64,000 nucleotides of DNA from JAXHTY01 sp034189225 (lineage in GTDB: Bacteria; Desulfobacterota; Desulfobacteria; Desulfobacterales; Desulfosudaceae). Positions 34,051 to 43,475 of the stretch are shown in pieces (the stretch's first letter is position 1; every line of letters begins with the position of its first letter). The notes below the pieces were generated by a model that had not been told where the DNA came from, made no database searches, and saw only the letters and a program-made list of their open reading frames with translations. The stretch lies in assembly GCA_034189225.1 (NCBI GenBank), contig JAXHVL010000057.1, positions 9,729 through 73,728 of the forward strand, in the 5' to 3' direction. Both the position numbers and the translations under genes were made by a program.

Positions 34051-35250
34051 GTGAAACGCGTTCAATACCTGAAAAATACCATTTTGAATTATGCCTGGGG
34101 GTCCCGCACCGCTATTCCGGAACTTCTCGGGCGGTCGGTGCCGGCCCAGGAGCCATGCGCCGAAATGTGGATGGGGGCACATCCCAAGGCCCCCTCCATG
34201 GCCGTTGTTGAAAAAGGCGAAGTGTCCCTGGGTGCACTGATTGATAATGACCCGGAAGGGGTGCTGGGCCAGGCGACGGCCGGTCGGTTCGGCGGCAGGC
34301 TTCCGTTTTTGTTAAAGGTACTTGCCGCCGAACGCCCCCTTTCCATTCAGGCCCACCCCGATAAATCACAGGCAGCGGCAGGCTTTGCCCGGGAGAACCA
34401 AGCGGGTGTTCCCCTTGATGCACCGGACAGGAACTACAAGGACGATAACCACAAGCCGGAATGCATATGTGCCCTGTCTGAATTTCATGCATTGTGCGGA
34501 TTCCGCGAGATTGATGAGATCGCCGGATATTTTTTCCGGGTTTTGCCGGAAGCCGCCGTCGATTCGGTGCTGGGGAAAAAATCAGGCAATGCCGGCTTGC
34601 AGGCATTTTTCAGAAACCTCATGCAGATGCCGGCCGCCCAAGCCGCGGCAATAGTGGATAAGGCGGCAGCCTATGCCGTTGCTTCCGCAGCGCAAGACCC
34701 CGTTTTTGAATGGATTGCGGCATTGAGTGCTGAATACCCCGGCGACATCGGGGCCCTGGCCCCGGCGTTTTTGAATCTCGTGGTGCTATCGCCCGGGCAG
34801 GCCATGTTTCTGCCGGCGGGCGTGCTTCATGCCTACCTCAGGGGAACGGGTATTGAGCTGATGGCCAACTCCGATAATGTGTTACGGGGCGGGTTGACCC
34901 CCAAGCATGTGGATGTACCAGAGCTGTTGAAAGTGCTGGATTTTTCGCCGATGTTACCTCCGGTGCTGCATCCGGTGGCGGTTGATGTTTGTGAACGGTT
35001 TTATCCCACGGATGCCGCTGAATTCAATCTGTCCGTGATTGAAGTTTCGCCGGAACAAGCATATGGCGGCCATACTCCGAAGAGCGCAGAAATCCTTTTG
35101 TGTACCCGGGGCGACGCGGTCCTTCATGAATCGGTTTCCGGCGAAGACTTTCCATTTCACAGAGGGCAATCGCTTTTCATCCATGCTGCCGCCGGTGCCT
35201 ACACCATTTCAGGCAACGCTGTACTTTACAGGGCAGCCGTACCGGTTTAA
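34051..35250 (+). CDS. manA: mannose-6-phosphate isomerase, type I
   Basis: A 399-residue zinc enzyme converting fructose-6-phosphate and mannose-6-phosphate. Zinc-site and family marks: LSIQAHPDK, DDNHKPECICAL, FLPAGVLHAYLRGTGIELMANSDNVLRGGLTPKHVDV. It starts with GTG at 34051, five bases after AGGGA. It would feed ManC (60661), giving GDP-mannose for surface glycans. It follows the HEAT lipoprotein by 37 bases. Confidence 0.94.
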   Translation: MKRVQYLKNTILNYAWGSRTAIPELLGRSVPAQEPCAEMWMGAHPKAPSMAVVEKGEVSLGALIDNDPEGVLGQATAGRFGGRLPFLLKVLAAERPLSIQAHPDKSQAAAGFARENQAGVPLDAPDRNYKDDNHKPECICALSEFHALCGFREIDEIAGYFFRVLPEAAVDSVLGKKSGNAGLQAFFRNLMQMPAAQAAAIVDKAAAYAVASAAQDPVFEWIAALSAEYPGDIGALAPAFLNLVVLSPGQAMFLPAGVLHAYLRGTGIELMANSDNVLRGGLTPKHVDVPELLKVLDFSPMLPPVLHPVAVDVCERFYPTDAAEFNLSVIEVSPEQAYGGHTPKSAEILLCTRGDAVLHESVSGEDFPFHRGQSLFIHAAAGAYTISGNAVLYRAAVPV

Positions 35251-35262
35251 CCCGAATATTTC

Positions 35263-35317
35263 TTGACATTGTAAATTTTGGTGTTATTTTAGACCAAAGA
35301 ACTAAAATAGTCTAAAA
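35263..35317 (+). promoter_or_regulatory. promoter and likely TetR operator
   Basis: -35 TTGACA (35263-35268), 16-base spacer, -10 TATTTT (35285-35290). An inverted repeat TTTTAGAC (35287-35294) and GTCTAAAA (35310-35317) overlaps the -10 and the probable transcription start, as expected for an autorepressed TetR gene. Confidence 0.65.
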
Positions 35318-35340
35318 GCACAATGGAGGGAGGACGGGAA

Positions 35341-35928
35341 ATGAAAGAGGAAAAGCTTGAATCAATACTTGATACAGCAAGAAAGATGTTCGGACGTTAC
35401 GGAAGGCAAAAGACAAGCTTGCATGAAATAGCCCGGATGGCGAGGGTCGCCAAGGCAACTATCTATAATTATTTTGGCAGTAAGGATCAAGTGTATCTGG
35501 AGGTTCTCAATCGCGAAGTCAACGACATTATTGAAAAGATATCGGTTACTGTTGAGGATGCAATATCTCCGGCAGATAAGCTCAGAGTATTCATGCATGC
35601 AAAGTTTCGTTACATGAAGGAGGCCACTAATGTTTTGAACCTCGGGCGTGAAAGAATAGATGAATTGCTTCCAAATACCAGCAGTATCCGTGACCGTCTT
35701 TTCTCGAAGGAGGTGAGTGTTCTCCAATCAATTCTTGAGAAAGGCGTAAATGAAGGAATCTTTTATGTTTCAAATATAATGCTTACGGCCCGGGCGATCG
35801 GGTATGCTCTCAGGGGCTTCGAAACAACCTGGCTGCTGGAAGAAAACAATAATGAGATCGAAGAGCTCCTGGATAACCTGTCCGATATCCTTTGCAGCGG
35901 CATACTTGTCAGGGGAGGGGGAGCATGA
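35341..35928 (+). CDS. TetR-family transcription regulator
   Basis: A 195-residue regulator. N-terminal helix-turn-helix ILDTARKMFGRYGRQKTSLHEIARMARVAKATIYNYF with GSKDQVY after it; the helical C-terminal half binds an unknown ligand. The start was taken at ATG 35341 after GGAGGGAGG. It overlaps the next gene as ATGA and heads a three-gene operon, so it probably controls the activase operon through the inverted repeat upstream. Base composition from here to ~41.3 kb is clearly more AT-rich than neighbours. Confidence 0.9.
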   Translation: MKEEKLESILDTARKMFGRYGRQKTSLHEIARMARVAKATIYNYFGSKDQVYLEVLNREVNDIIEKISVTVEDAISPADKLRVFMHAKFRYMKEATNVLNLGRERIDELLPNTSSIRDRLFSKEVSVLQSILEKGVNEGIFYVSNIMLTARAIGYALRGFETTWLLEENNNEIEELLDNLSDILCSGILVRGGGA

Positions 35929-36935
35929 AATTTTCAGAATATATGTTTCTTTTTGTTTTCTTTTCCTCCATCGGCTGGATCCTTGAGGTAATTTTTCGTT
36001 CATTTAATGCAAGGACTTTTGTCAATCCGGGCTTTTTAAAGGGTCCTTACCTTCCAATTTATGGGATTGGTGCCCTTATTCTTACTTTCTGTGCAGTACA
36101 TCTGCAGGAAAGCAGTTTGCCTATAAAAGGTCTGGTTTATCTTTTTGTCACAACAGGACTCGAATTCATAACAGGGTTTATCTTTGAAGGATGTCTGCGT
36201 CTCCCGCTCTGGGATTATTCAGGACAGCGATTCAGGATTAGAAATTATGTCTGTCTGCAATTTTCCATCTATTGGCTGATCCTGGCATTTGCCTTCGAGT
36301 ATCTTGTATTGCCCTTGTATCTCTCATTTTTTAACATCCTCAATCCTGTTGCTGTGGATATCTTTGTTATTATTGTGTCCGGAGTTATGTTTGCCGACTG
36401 GACGGTCAGATGTGCCGGGATTGTTTGGGAAAAGAAGGAGAAAAGAAAACCGGTATCAGATAATCATGAAGCGGAATTTATGGATATTGCAGGGTCATTG
36501 ATCGAACACCCTGCAGTTCAAAGACTGGCAGATTTCGGGCATCACCGCGACAAGACCCGTCTTGATCACAGTGTAGAGGTGGCATGGCATAGTTTCATGC
36601 TGTCTAAAAGATTGTCTTTGGATTGCGATGCAATAGTGAAAGGCGCATTACTCCATGATCTCTTTTTTTATGATTGGCTGCGGGAGGGACCGAGGCTGCA
36701 CGGTTTCCGGCATCCCTGGATATCCCTGAGAAACGCCAGAGAAGTGACAATCCTCTCAAAAAAGGAGGAGGATATTATCATAAAACATATGTGGCCTCTT
36801 ACGATAATTCCTCCCCGGTATCCGGAATCATGGATTGTGTGCTTTGTGGACACTTACTTAACGATGAGAGATTATGTCAAACGCAAAAGAAAAAAGCTGA
36901 AAGCTCAAAGCCTGGAGCTAAGGACAGACAAATGA
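35925..36935 (+). CDS. CmpB-like membrane protein fused to an HD domain
   Basis: A 336-residue fusion. Residues 1-~165 hold about five membrane helices of the PF06541 (ABC_trans_CmpB) type: FSSIGWILEVIFRSF, NPGFLKGPYLPIYGIGA, TTGLEFITGFIFEGCLRLPLWDY. Residues ~190-325 look like an HD metal-dependent phosphohydrolase: TRLDHSVEVAWHSFMLSKRL, KGALLHDLFFYDW, HPWISLRNA, IIIKHMWPL. The HD substrate is unknown. ATGA overlaps couple it to the TetR gene before and the activase after, so all three likely serve one pathway. Confidence 0.82.
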   Translation: MKFSEYMFLFVFFSSIGWILEVIFRSFNARTFVNPGFLKGPYLPIYGIGALILTFCAVHLQESSLPIKGLVYLFVTTGLEFITGFIFEGCLRLPLWDYSGQRFRIRNYVCLQFSIYWLILAFAFEYLVLPLYLSFFNILNPVAVDIFVIIVSGVMFADWTVRCAGIVWEKKEKRKPVSDNHEAEFMDIAGSLIEHPAVQRLADFGHHRDKTRLDHSVEVAWHSFMLSKRLSLDCDAIVKGALLHDLFFYDWLREGPRLHGFRHPWISLRNAREVTILSKKEEDIIIKHMWPLTIIPPRYPESWIVCFVDTYLTMRDYVKRKRKKLKAQSLELRTDK

Positions 36936-39900
36936 TTAATAATTTTAAAATCAGTTATAGCACCGGTATCGATATCGGTTCTACGACAGTGAAAGTGGTA
37001 ATCTGTGACGAGTCCGGGGAATCGGTCTTCTTCCGCTATCGTCGTCATAACGCTTTGATATTGGATACAGTTCTGTCCATTCTTAAAGAAGCACTTGATC
37101 AGATGGGGGATATTCAGTTGGACTTAACTGTTACCGGTTCAGCAGGTATGGGAGTTGCAGAATCCTTTAGTATTCCCTTTGTTCAGGAAGTGGTGGCCTC
37201 GGCAAACTTGATAAAGACCTGTTATCCTGACGTAAGAACATTTATCGAAATTGGTGGTGAAGATTCTAAAATCGTATTATTTGATGATCATTTCCGTCCT
37301 GATATCAGGATGAACGGTAGCTGTGCCGGCGGCACAGGAGCATTTATCGACCAGATGGCCGTATTGTTGGATGTATCAACTGCTGGTTTAGACCGCTTAG
37401 CGGAAGAAAGCACTTCAGTGCATTCAATAGCTTCCAGGTGCGGTGTATTTGCCAAAACGGATATTCAAGCTCTTTTGAGCAATAAGGTTTCCAGGGAAGA
37501 TATTGCGGCTTCCGTTTTTCATGCTGTAGCGCTTCAGGTAATTACCACCCTTGCCCGCGGCTCTGATATCAAAAAGAAGATTCTTTTTGCAGGTGGACCT
37601 CTTAAATTTTTTCCACAATTACAGAAGGCCTTTATCGACATCCTTGGCCTGAACGAAAAGAAAGATCTTGTTATTCCTGAGCACCCTGAATTCATTCCTG
37701 CCATAGGTGCAGCTCTCAACCATTCCCTGATCAGTGTTGAGAACAAGGACGACCAGAGCTTCAAGATTAAAGTTCAAAAGCTCATTCAATTGATGAAAAC
37801 AGGCAAAACACGAGTGCTGCAGGCATCTGAAATCAACAGGCTTTCCCCGCTGTTTAGTGATGCTGAAGAATTTCAGCTTTGGGAGAAAAGACACGCGGGG
37901 CACAATGTAAAAAAAACAGATCTCTCTCAGATTAAGGACAGGAAGTGTTTTTTAGGTATTGATTCCGGGTCCACCACAACAAAGATAGCTCTTATTGATT
38001 ATCAGGAAAGGGTTGCCCTGACATATTATGCACCCAACAATGGTGATTCAATTCATGCAGTAAAAAAAGGGTTGCAAGAGTTTCAGAGAGAGTTCAAACG
38101 GGCCGGAGTAACACCAGACATTGTCAGAACAGCGGTAACTGGTTATGGGGAAGACCTGATAAAGGCAGCCCTTGCTATGGATTACGGCGTGGTAGAAACA
38201 ATGGCGCACTTCCGGGCGGCGAGGTCTTTTAACAAAGATGTATCTTTTATTCTTGATATCGGTGGTCAGGATATGAAGGCCATTTGTATCGATAATGGAG
38301 CTGTATCAGACATTCAGGTCAATGAGGCCTGCTCATCGGGATGCGGTTCCTTTATTGAGACTTTTGCCCATTCACTCGGCTATGATGTTTCCGAATTTGC
38401 CGGGCTTGCGTGTCAGAAAAATGCACCCTTCGATCTGGGAACCAGATGCACGATTTTTATGAATTCAAGGGTCAAACAGGCGCTGCGAGAGGGTGCAACC
38501 GTTTCAGATATCTCTGCCGGGCTTGCATATTCGGTGATAAAGAATTCCCTGTATAAAGTCCTCAAAATGAGAGATTCCGGAACACTGGGAGAAAAAATCG
38601 TTGCCCAGGGAGGCACATTTCGAAATCCCGCAGTACTGCGCGCCTTTGAAATTCTGATCGGAAGAGAAGTAATACGTCCTGACATCTCCGAATTGATGGG
38701 CGCATATGGGGCTGCGCTTACTGCACTTCAGAACTATCAGGCAGGCTCCGCTGAGGTTTCACGATTTTCCGGATTCAGTCCATTTGATCAGGAAGTTACC
38801 TTTACGGCAAGAGATCTTCATTGCAAGGGATGTGAAAACAAATGCGGTGTAAAGAAAATAACATTTAAAAATGGCAGGAGTTATTTTACCGGTAACCGCT
38901 GTGAGCGTTATTTTTCAAATGGATCTTCCCCTAAAGAACACGGGGAAAATCTTGTAGCCGCAAAGTTGAAGCTGCTTTTTGACCGCAAAACGGAACCGAA
39001 CAGGTCACCGATTTTGACGTTTGGTATTCCCCGTGCCCTGAATATGTATGAGAACTTTCCTTTCTGGTCTGCCTTTCTTGTGGAGTGTGGCTTTAGGTTA
39101 GTTCTATCTGATACATCCAGTATTGGATTGTTTGAAAAGGGAACCGGAACGGTTATGTCGGACAATATCTGTTTTCCGGCAAAACTCGTCCACGGCCATG
39201 TAGTCAATTTAATAGAAAAGGGTGTTGACCGGATATTTTATCCTACGGTGGTTTATGAAAATAAAGAGTGCCGTGATACCATGAACAGCTTTAACTGTCC
39301 CATAGTTACCGGATATCCCGATGTGATTAGAAGCTCCATAGACCCGGAGGGGAAATATGGAATACCGGTTGATAGCCCTGTTATCAGTTTTAAAGATTCC
39401 GCTCTTCTTAAAAAGCAGCTTTATTCTTTTGCAAGACAATTCGGGATAAGTAAAAATATCGTTTCTCAGGCTGCAGACAAGGGGATAGCAGCCCATAAAG
39501 AATATAAAGATCAAATCAAAGAAATGGCGGTTAGTGTTATTGACAATGCCGGAACAAATAATCGCCCTGTCGTTGTATTAGCTGGAAGACCTTACCATAT
39601 TGACCCGCTTGTCAGTCATGGTATTCCTGAGTTGTTGTCAGGGATGGGGGTTGATGTCATTTCGGAGGATGCGGTTCCGATTGCGGGGGAATATGCCTTG
39701 AAAGACAGCAAGGTCCTTACACAGTGGTCATATACGAATAGACTCCTTGCCGCTGCAAAGTATGTGGCTGACACTGAATATACGGAACTGGTTCAAATCA
39801 CATCCTTTGGTTGTGGACTGGATGCCATATCCGCTGATGAGGCAAGAGAAATAATAAAAGATGCCGGAAAGATTTATACTCTTATCAAGATGGATGAAAT

Positions 39901-41302
39901 CACCAATCTCGGAGCAGTAAAGACCCGGCTCCGCTCCATGCTGGAGGCTATAAAAGAGGTGGGAGGCAAAGGGCAAAAGGCAAGGAGGATAAAGAAAAAA
40001 ACAAACCGCGATTTTATGTCGGAAGACAGAGGGCGGACTGTAATTGTGCCATGGTTTTCTCCGTTATATTCACCACCCATGCCTGCCGTTTCAAGAACCA
40101 TCGGCCACAGGTTAGAATTGCTTCCCCCTCCGAACAGAGCTTCTGTGGATACTGGCCTCAAGTATGTCAACAATGATATGTGTTATCCCGCTATTATTGT
40201 CGTAGGAGATATTATCAAAGCATTGCAATCAGGAAAGTATGACCCGAAACATACAGCTGTCATGCTCACCCAGACGGGAGGACAGTGCAGGGCATCCAAT
40301 TATGTTCCTCTCACAAAAAAGGCGCTCATCAGTGCGGGGTTTAGCGATGTGCCCGTATTATCACTTTCAGTGGACGATTTGCAGTCGGGATTTGCTATAG
40401 ATAAAAAGGGATTGGTCAGGCAGTTGGGCATGGGGCTTATCTTTACCGATGCCCTTGCCAGAATGTATCTTGCCACAGCTGCACGTGAGATAAGTGCAGG
40501 GGAATCGAAGGCAATACATAAGAAATATCTCTCCAGAATGGAAACGTGGGCAGAAGAAGCAGATTTTGGCAGGCTTCTAAATTTGCTCAAAGAAGCGATC
40601 TCTGAATTTAATATGGTAGACGTTACAAACGAGCCTGTCCCAGTAGTGGGAGTACTGGGAGAAATTTTTGTCAAGTACAACCCTTTTTCCAACAATAACA
40701 TCGTAGAATGGCTTATCGGACAGGGAGTTGAGGTGGTTTTACCATCGCTCTCAGGGTTTTTCATGCAGAGATTTGTTAATGAGGAATTCAACCAAAAGGC
40801 ACATTTGAAGCGTTCCGTGACAGACAGACTGCTGACAAGCGCACTGGACAAGTATACGCGGCATTATTTGTCTCAGGAGGAACGGGTTATGCAAAATTTC
40901 CGGTATTATCGAAAAACCCATGGACTGAGGGATCTGGCAGAAGCGGCAAGCAGGACCGCAAGTCTTGCCAATCAGGCCGGTGAGGGCTGGCTTCTGACCG
41001 CGGAGATGATAGCAATGTTAAAGGATGGAGTCGGTAATATTGTATGTCTGCAACCTTTTGGCTGTCTTGCAAACCATATTACCGGTAATGGTCTGGAACG
41101 AAAACTAAAGACTTTGTATCCCCAGCTCAACCTTCTTTCTCTCAACATGGATCCCGGTACAAGTGAAGTAAATATATTGAACCGATTACATTTCATAGTG
41201 ATGGCGGCAAGGGAAGAACTGAACAGTAAGTCCGATGGAATGATGGATATGATGGATAATATGATGGACATGATGGATATGATGGATATGGAATCAAGGT
41301 AG
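36932..41302 (+). CDS. giant 2-hydroxyacyl-CoA dehydratase activase-type protein
   Basis: A 1456-residue protein with two ASKHA ATPase domains: ~8-265 (TGIDIGSTTVKVV, EIGGEDSK, Cys131 in SCAGGTGAF, Cys170 in SRCGVF) and ~338-600 (FLGIDSGSTTTKIAL, DIGGQDMKA, Cys467, Cys506). The Cys pairs match the [4Fe-4S] ligands of HgdC/BadF activators. After ~620 come a Cys cluster (HCKGCENKCGV, NRCERY) and DUF2229/HgdB-like regions (FGIPRALNMYENFPFW, VVLAGRPYHIDPLVSHGIPE, TQTGGQCRASNYVPL). Such proteins are thought to drive ATP-dependent electron transfer to a dehydratase-like or reductase partner; the substrate is unknown. The tail is a Met-Asp repeat (MMDMMDMMDM). ATGA overlap with the upstream gene. 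Confidence 0.85.
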   Translation: MINNFKISYSTGIDIGSTTVKVVICDESGESVFFRYRRHNALILDTVLSILKEALDQMGDIQLDLTVTGSAGMGVAESFSIPFVQEVVASANLIKTCYPDVRTFIEIGGEDSKIVLFDDHFRPDIRMNGSCAGGTGAFIDQMAVLLDVSTAGLDRLAEESTSVHSIASRCGVFAKTDIQALLSNKVSREDIAASVFHAVALQVITTLARGSDIKKKILFAGGPLKFFPQLQKAFIDILGLNEKKDLVIPEHPEFIPAIGAALNHSLISVENKDDQSFKIKVQKLIQLMKTGKTRVLQASEINRLSPLFSDAEEFQLWEKRHAGHNVKKTDLSQIKDRKCFLGIDSGSTTTKIALIDYQERVALTYYAPNNGDSIHAVKKGLQEFQREFKRAGVTPDIVRTAVTGYGEDLIKAALAMDYGVVETMAHFRAARSFNKDVSFILDIGGQDMKAICIDNGAVSDIQVNEACSSGCGSFIETFAHSLGYDVSEFAGLACQKNAPFDLGTRCTIFMNSRVKQALREGATVSDISAGLAYSVIKNSLYKVLKMRDSGTLGEKIVAQGGTFRNPAVLRAFEILIGREVIRPDISELMGAYGAALTALQNYQAGSAEVSRFSGFSPFDQEVTFTARDLHCKGCENKCGVKKITFKNGRSYFTGNRCERYFSNGSSPKEHGENLVAAKLKLLFDRKTEPNRSPILTFGIPRALNMYENFPFWSAFLVECGFRLVLSDTSSIGLFEKGTGTVMSDNICFPAKLVHGHVVNLIEKGVDRIFYPTVVYENKECRDTMNSFNCPIVTGYPDVIRSSIDPEGKYGIPVDSPVISFKDSALLKKQLYSFARQFGISKNIVSQAADKGIAAHKEYKDQIKEMAVSVIDNAGTNNRPVVVLAGRPYHIDPLVSHGIPELLSGMGVDVISEDAVPIAGEYALKDSKVLTQWSYTNRLLAAAKYVADTEYTELVQITSFGCGLDAISADEAREIIKDAGKIYTLIKMDEITNLGAVKTRLRSMLEAIKEVGGKGQKARRIKKKTNRDFMSEDRGRTVIVPWFSPLYSPPMPAVSRTIGHRLELLPPPNRASVDTGLKYVNNDMCYPAIIVVGDIIKALQSGKYDPKHTAVMLTQTGGQCRASNYVPLTKKALISAGFSDVPVLSLSVDDLQSGFAIDKKGLVRQLGMGLIFTDALARMYLATAAREISAGESKAIHKKYLSRMETWAEEADFGRLLNLLKEAISEFNMVDVTNEPVPVVGVLGEIFVKYNPFSNNNIVEWLIGQGVEVVLPSLSGFFMQRFVNEEFNQKAHLKRSVTDRLLTSALDKYTRHYLSQEERVMQNFRYYRKTHGLRDLAEAASRTASLANQAGEGWLLTAEMIAMLKDGVGNIVCLQPFGCLANHITGNGLERKLKTLYPQLNLLSLNMDPGTSEVNILNRLHFIVMAAREELNSKSDGMMDMMDNMMDMMDMMDMESR

Positions 41303-41370
41303 GACGGCCAGTTACCCGGATCAAGCATCGGTTATAACCCCGGTGATATGGGTATTTACCATATCCCGTT

Positions 41371-42570
41371 TTAAATGGCGAAGACCCCGTTTTCATAGAT
41401 AATTTTCTTTTTTCCGGAGACAAGAATGGCGGTCACCCGTTTTTTCTCGGTGTTGATGACATCCCAGTGAATAGCCGAATCGTTGAATCCCAGTTTCCGT
41501 TTGCGGGGTTTGGTGAGTTCTGTTGGATTGCCGGCAAAAGTGTCCGCATATGAAGCCCCCAGTGCGATATGGCAGTTTCCCTGCCGGCCCCCGTAATTTT
41601 CATCAAACAGGGTGTTGGCCATAAACCGGCTGATCTTGGAGAATCGTCTGTCCGTCAGCGAAAATTCGCCGATTCTGGCGGCCCCCTCATCGGTGTCCAG
41701 CAGTTTTCGGGCAAAAGACTGCCCCTCTTCGGCGGTGATAGTGGCTGCCACACCGTCCTTGAATTCAATTTTCAGGTTTTTTATGTAATTGCCGTTGCGG
41801 TAGGAGGGCATGTCCGCGAAATACGTGCCGCGGGTATACCGCCAGTCCGGTGATAAAAAAAGTTCAAAGCTGGGTATATTGTGGCCGGAGATGCCCACCC
41901 ATTTTCTGCTTTCACCCGGGGCAATCTCGATGTCCGTATTCCGGGATTCCACATGAAGATGGCTGATCTTCATACGGTTGAGCCAGCGTTTTATGGCCAC
42001 GGCCTTTTTAAAAACCGACTCCCATTGCTCAACAGGGTTTTCCCGGTCCAGAAAACAGGCCTTCACAATCTGTTTTGTGTAGTTTTCGATGGAAAGACCG
42101 GCATGACGGGCCATTTCCCCGCCGGGATACATGCACAGGGTCCAGCCGAACTCTCCCTTGTTCTCCCTGGCATCCAGAATGTCCCGAAGGGGTTTTCGGG
42201 CGGCGGCGGCCTTGCCGATTTTCCGGGGATCAATATTTTCCAGGTGGGTGAGGGATTCGGGCGCGAGCAGCGAAATGCTGCCGTTAAGGTTTTTGATCAG
42301 CTCCCGCTCGCCCGGGGCCTGAAAAGTCAGCTGGGTCTCATCGGCCAGGCTGAAAAAATTTTTCTCCATGGCGGGGGTCAAGCCGGTGCGCATCACCGGA
42401 TTTTTCCCCTCCGCAAGCAGCTTGCGGTGAATGATTTCCGCCAGTCCCGCGGCCGACCGGTCATAGCGCACCATCATAATATCGTTTTTTTTGAATTTTT
42501 TTTTCCGGGATTTTGCAAGTCCCCACAACAGTACATCCGCGTATCTGTCAAGTTGTTTCTCCGTTAGCAT
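41371..42570 (-). CDS. M29-family metalloaminopeptidase
   Basis: A 399-residue aminopeptidase related to thermophilic AmpT/AmpS. Metal-site regions: GHNIPSFELFLSPDWRYTRG, ITAEEGQ, RIGEFSLTD, NCHIALGASY and NDSAIHWDVI. A good ribosome site (AAGGAGATTAAGG) precedes ATG 42570. It stands convergent to the activase gene with a 68-base gap. Cytoplasmic peptide degradation is the expected role. Confidence 0.88.
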   Translation of the reverse strand: MLTEKQLDRYADVLLWGLAKSRKKKFKKNDIMMVRYDRSAAGLAEIIHRKLLAEGKNPVMRTGLTPAMEKNFFSLADETQLTFQAPGERELIKNLNGSISLLAPESLTHLENIDPRKIGKAAAARKPLRDILDARENKGEFGWTLCMYPGGEMARHAGLSIENYTKQIVKACFLDRENPVEQWESVFKKAVAIKRWLNRMKISHLHVESRNTDIEIAPGESRKWVGISGHNIPSFELFLSPDWRYTRGTYFADMPSYRNGNYIKNLKIEFKDGVAATITAEEGQSFARKLLDTDEGAARIGEFSLTDRRFSKISRFMANTLFDENYGGRQGNCHIALGASYADTFAGNPTELTKPRKRKLGFNDSAIHWDVINTEKKRVTAILVSGKKKIIYENGVFAI

Positions 42571-42847
42571 GCCGCCTTAATCTCCTTTTGATTATGACAT
42601 TTCCCGCCCGTCATTCGTTTCTGGCCTTTCAACCATCATGACACGCGGCGGTCATTCGATACCGGTGTTTGACATCCCGCCTACAAACGGGTATAGTGCC
42701 AGAAATATTTTGATTCATAATACTTATCTATATCAGAAAAAGGGCTGTCCGCGCAAGCGGGCAAAAGCCAGCAGTACCGGCAGTGCAACGGGCGTCAGGC
42801 GCCGGCACGGCAATATTGTCAACATTTATTGACTACAGGAGGGGCAA

Positions 42848-43465
42848 ATGACCCGCAATATTCTCCAGAACACCAGAGCATTGATGGCCGTATTGGCGGT
42901 TTGTGTCGTGGCGATAATTATTCTGATCGTGGTTGCGGCAACAAAGGGCGGCGGTGAGGTTTCAAAAAAGGATATTCAATCGTTACAGGACCGGCTGAAT
43001 ACACTGGAAGCCCGCATGGATGCCCTGGCGTTCAGTGGCGACCGGATTGAACGCCTGGCCACCCGTATGGATGAATTTGAAAAAGTCGCCTCGGAATACG
43101 GAAAGCTCGAAGCGGATCTGATGTTCCGTATCAGTGATATTGAAGCAAAGCTTGGGATGGCCGGCGAGAAAAAGACCGGCAAGCCGGTGGTAAAGGAACA
43201 AACCGCCCCGGAAAAGGCTGTGCCTGAAAAACCTGCGACTGAGAAGAAGAAAAGTGATGCAAAAGCCGCGGCATCTTCTTCGGCACCCCCTTCCGGGGAG
43301 TCGGCGGAAGAGGGGCAGGGCGATGCCTGGTATCAGGTACGAAAGGGCGACACGGTTTACAGTATCAGCCGGAAATACGATCTCACGGTGGATGAATTAA
43401 AGGCCATGAACGGGCTTGACACCAACCGGATATATCCCGACCAGAAACTGAAAGTCAAAGAGTGA
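42848..43465 (+). CDS. membrane-anchored LysM protein with coiled coil
   Basis: A 205-residue protein: membrane anchor ~11-32, coiled coil ~40-100 (LQDRLNTLEARMDAL), a Lys/Pro/Ala-rich linker ~102-155, and a C-terminal LysM domain ~160-204 (YQVRKGDTVYSISRKYDLTVDELKAMNGL). It would bind peptidoglycan from the inner membrane. AGGAGGGG lies just before the ATG. The 277 bases upstream (42571-42847) hold no gene I can support. Followed 10 bases later by the lipid kinase gene, probably co-transcribed. Confidence 0.87.
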   Translation: MTRNILQNTRALMAVLAVCVVAIIILIVVAATKGGGEVSKKDIQSLQDRLNTLEARMDALAFSGDRIERLATRMDEFEKVASEYGKLEADLMFRISDIEAKLGMAGEKKTGKPVVKEQTAPEKAVPEKPATEKKKSDAKAAASSSAPPSGESAEEGQGDAWYQVRKGDTVYSISRKYDLTVDELKAMNGLDTNRIYPDQKLKVKE

Positions 43466-43475
43466 AAAAGGTTTA

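Noticed and set aside
36674..36931. Extra 86 residues at the start of the activase
   Set aside because: They overlap the HD-domain gene in another frame; ATG 36932 with an ATGA overlap and AAGGA is the natural start.
42638..42832. 64-residue frame between the aminopeptidase and LysM genes
   Set aside because: No ribosome site, basic low-complexity end, no family resemblance.
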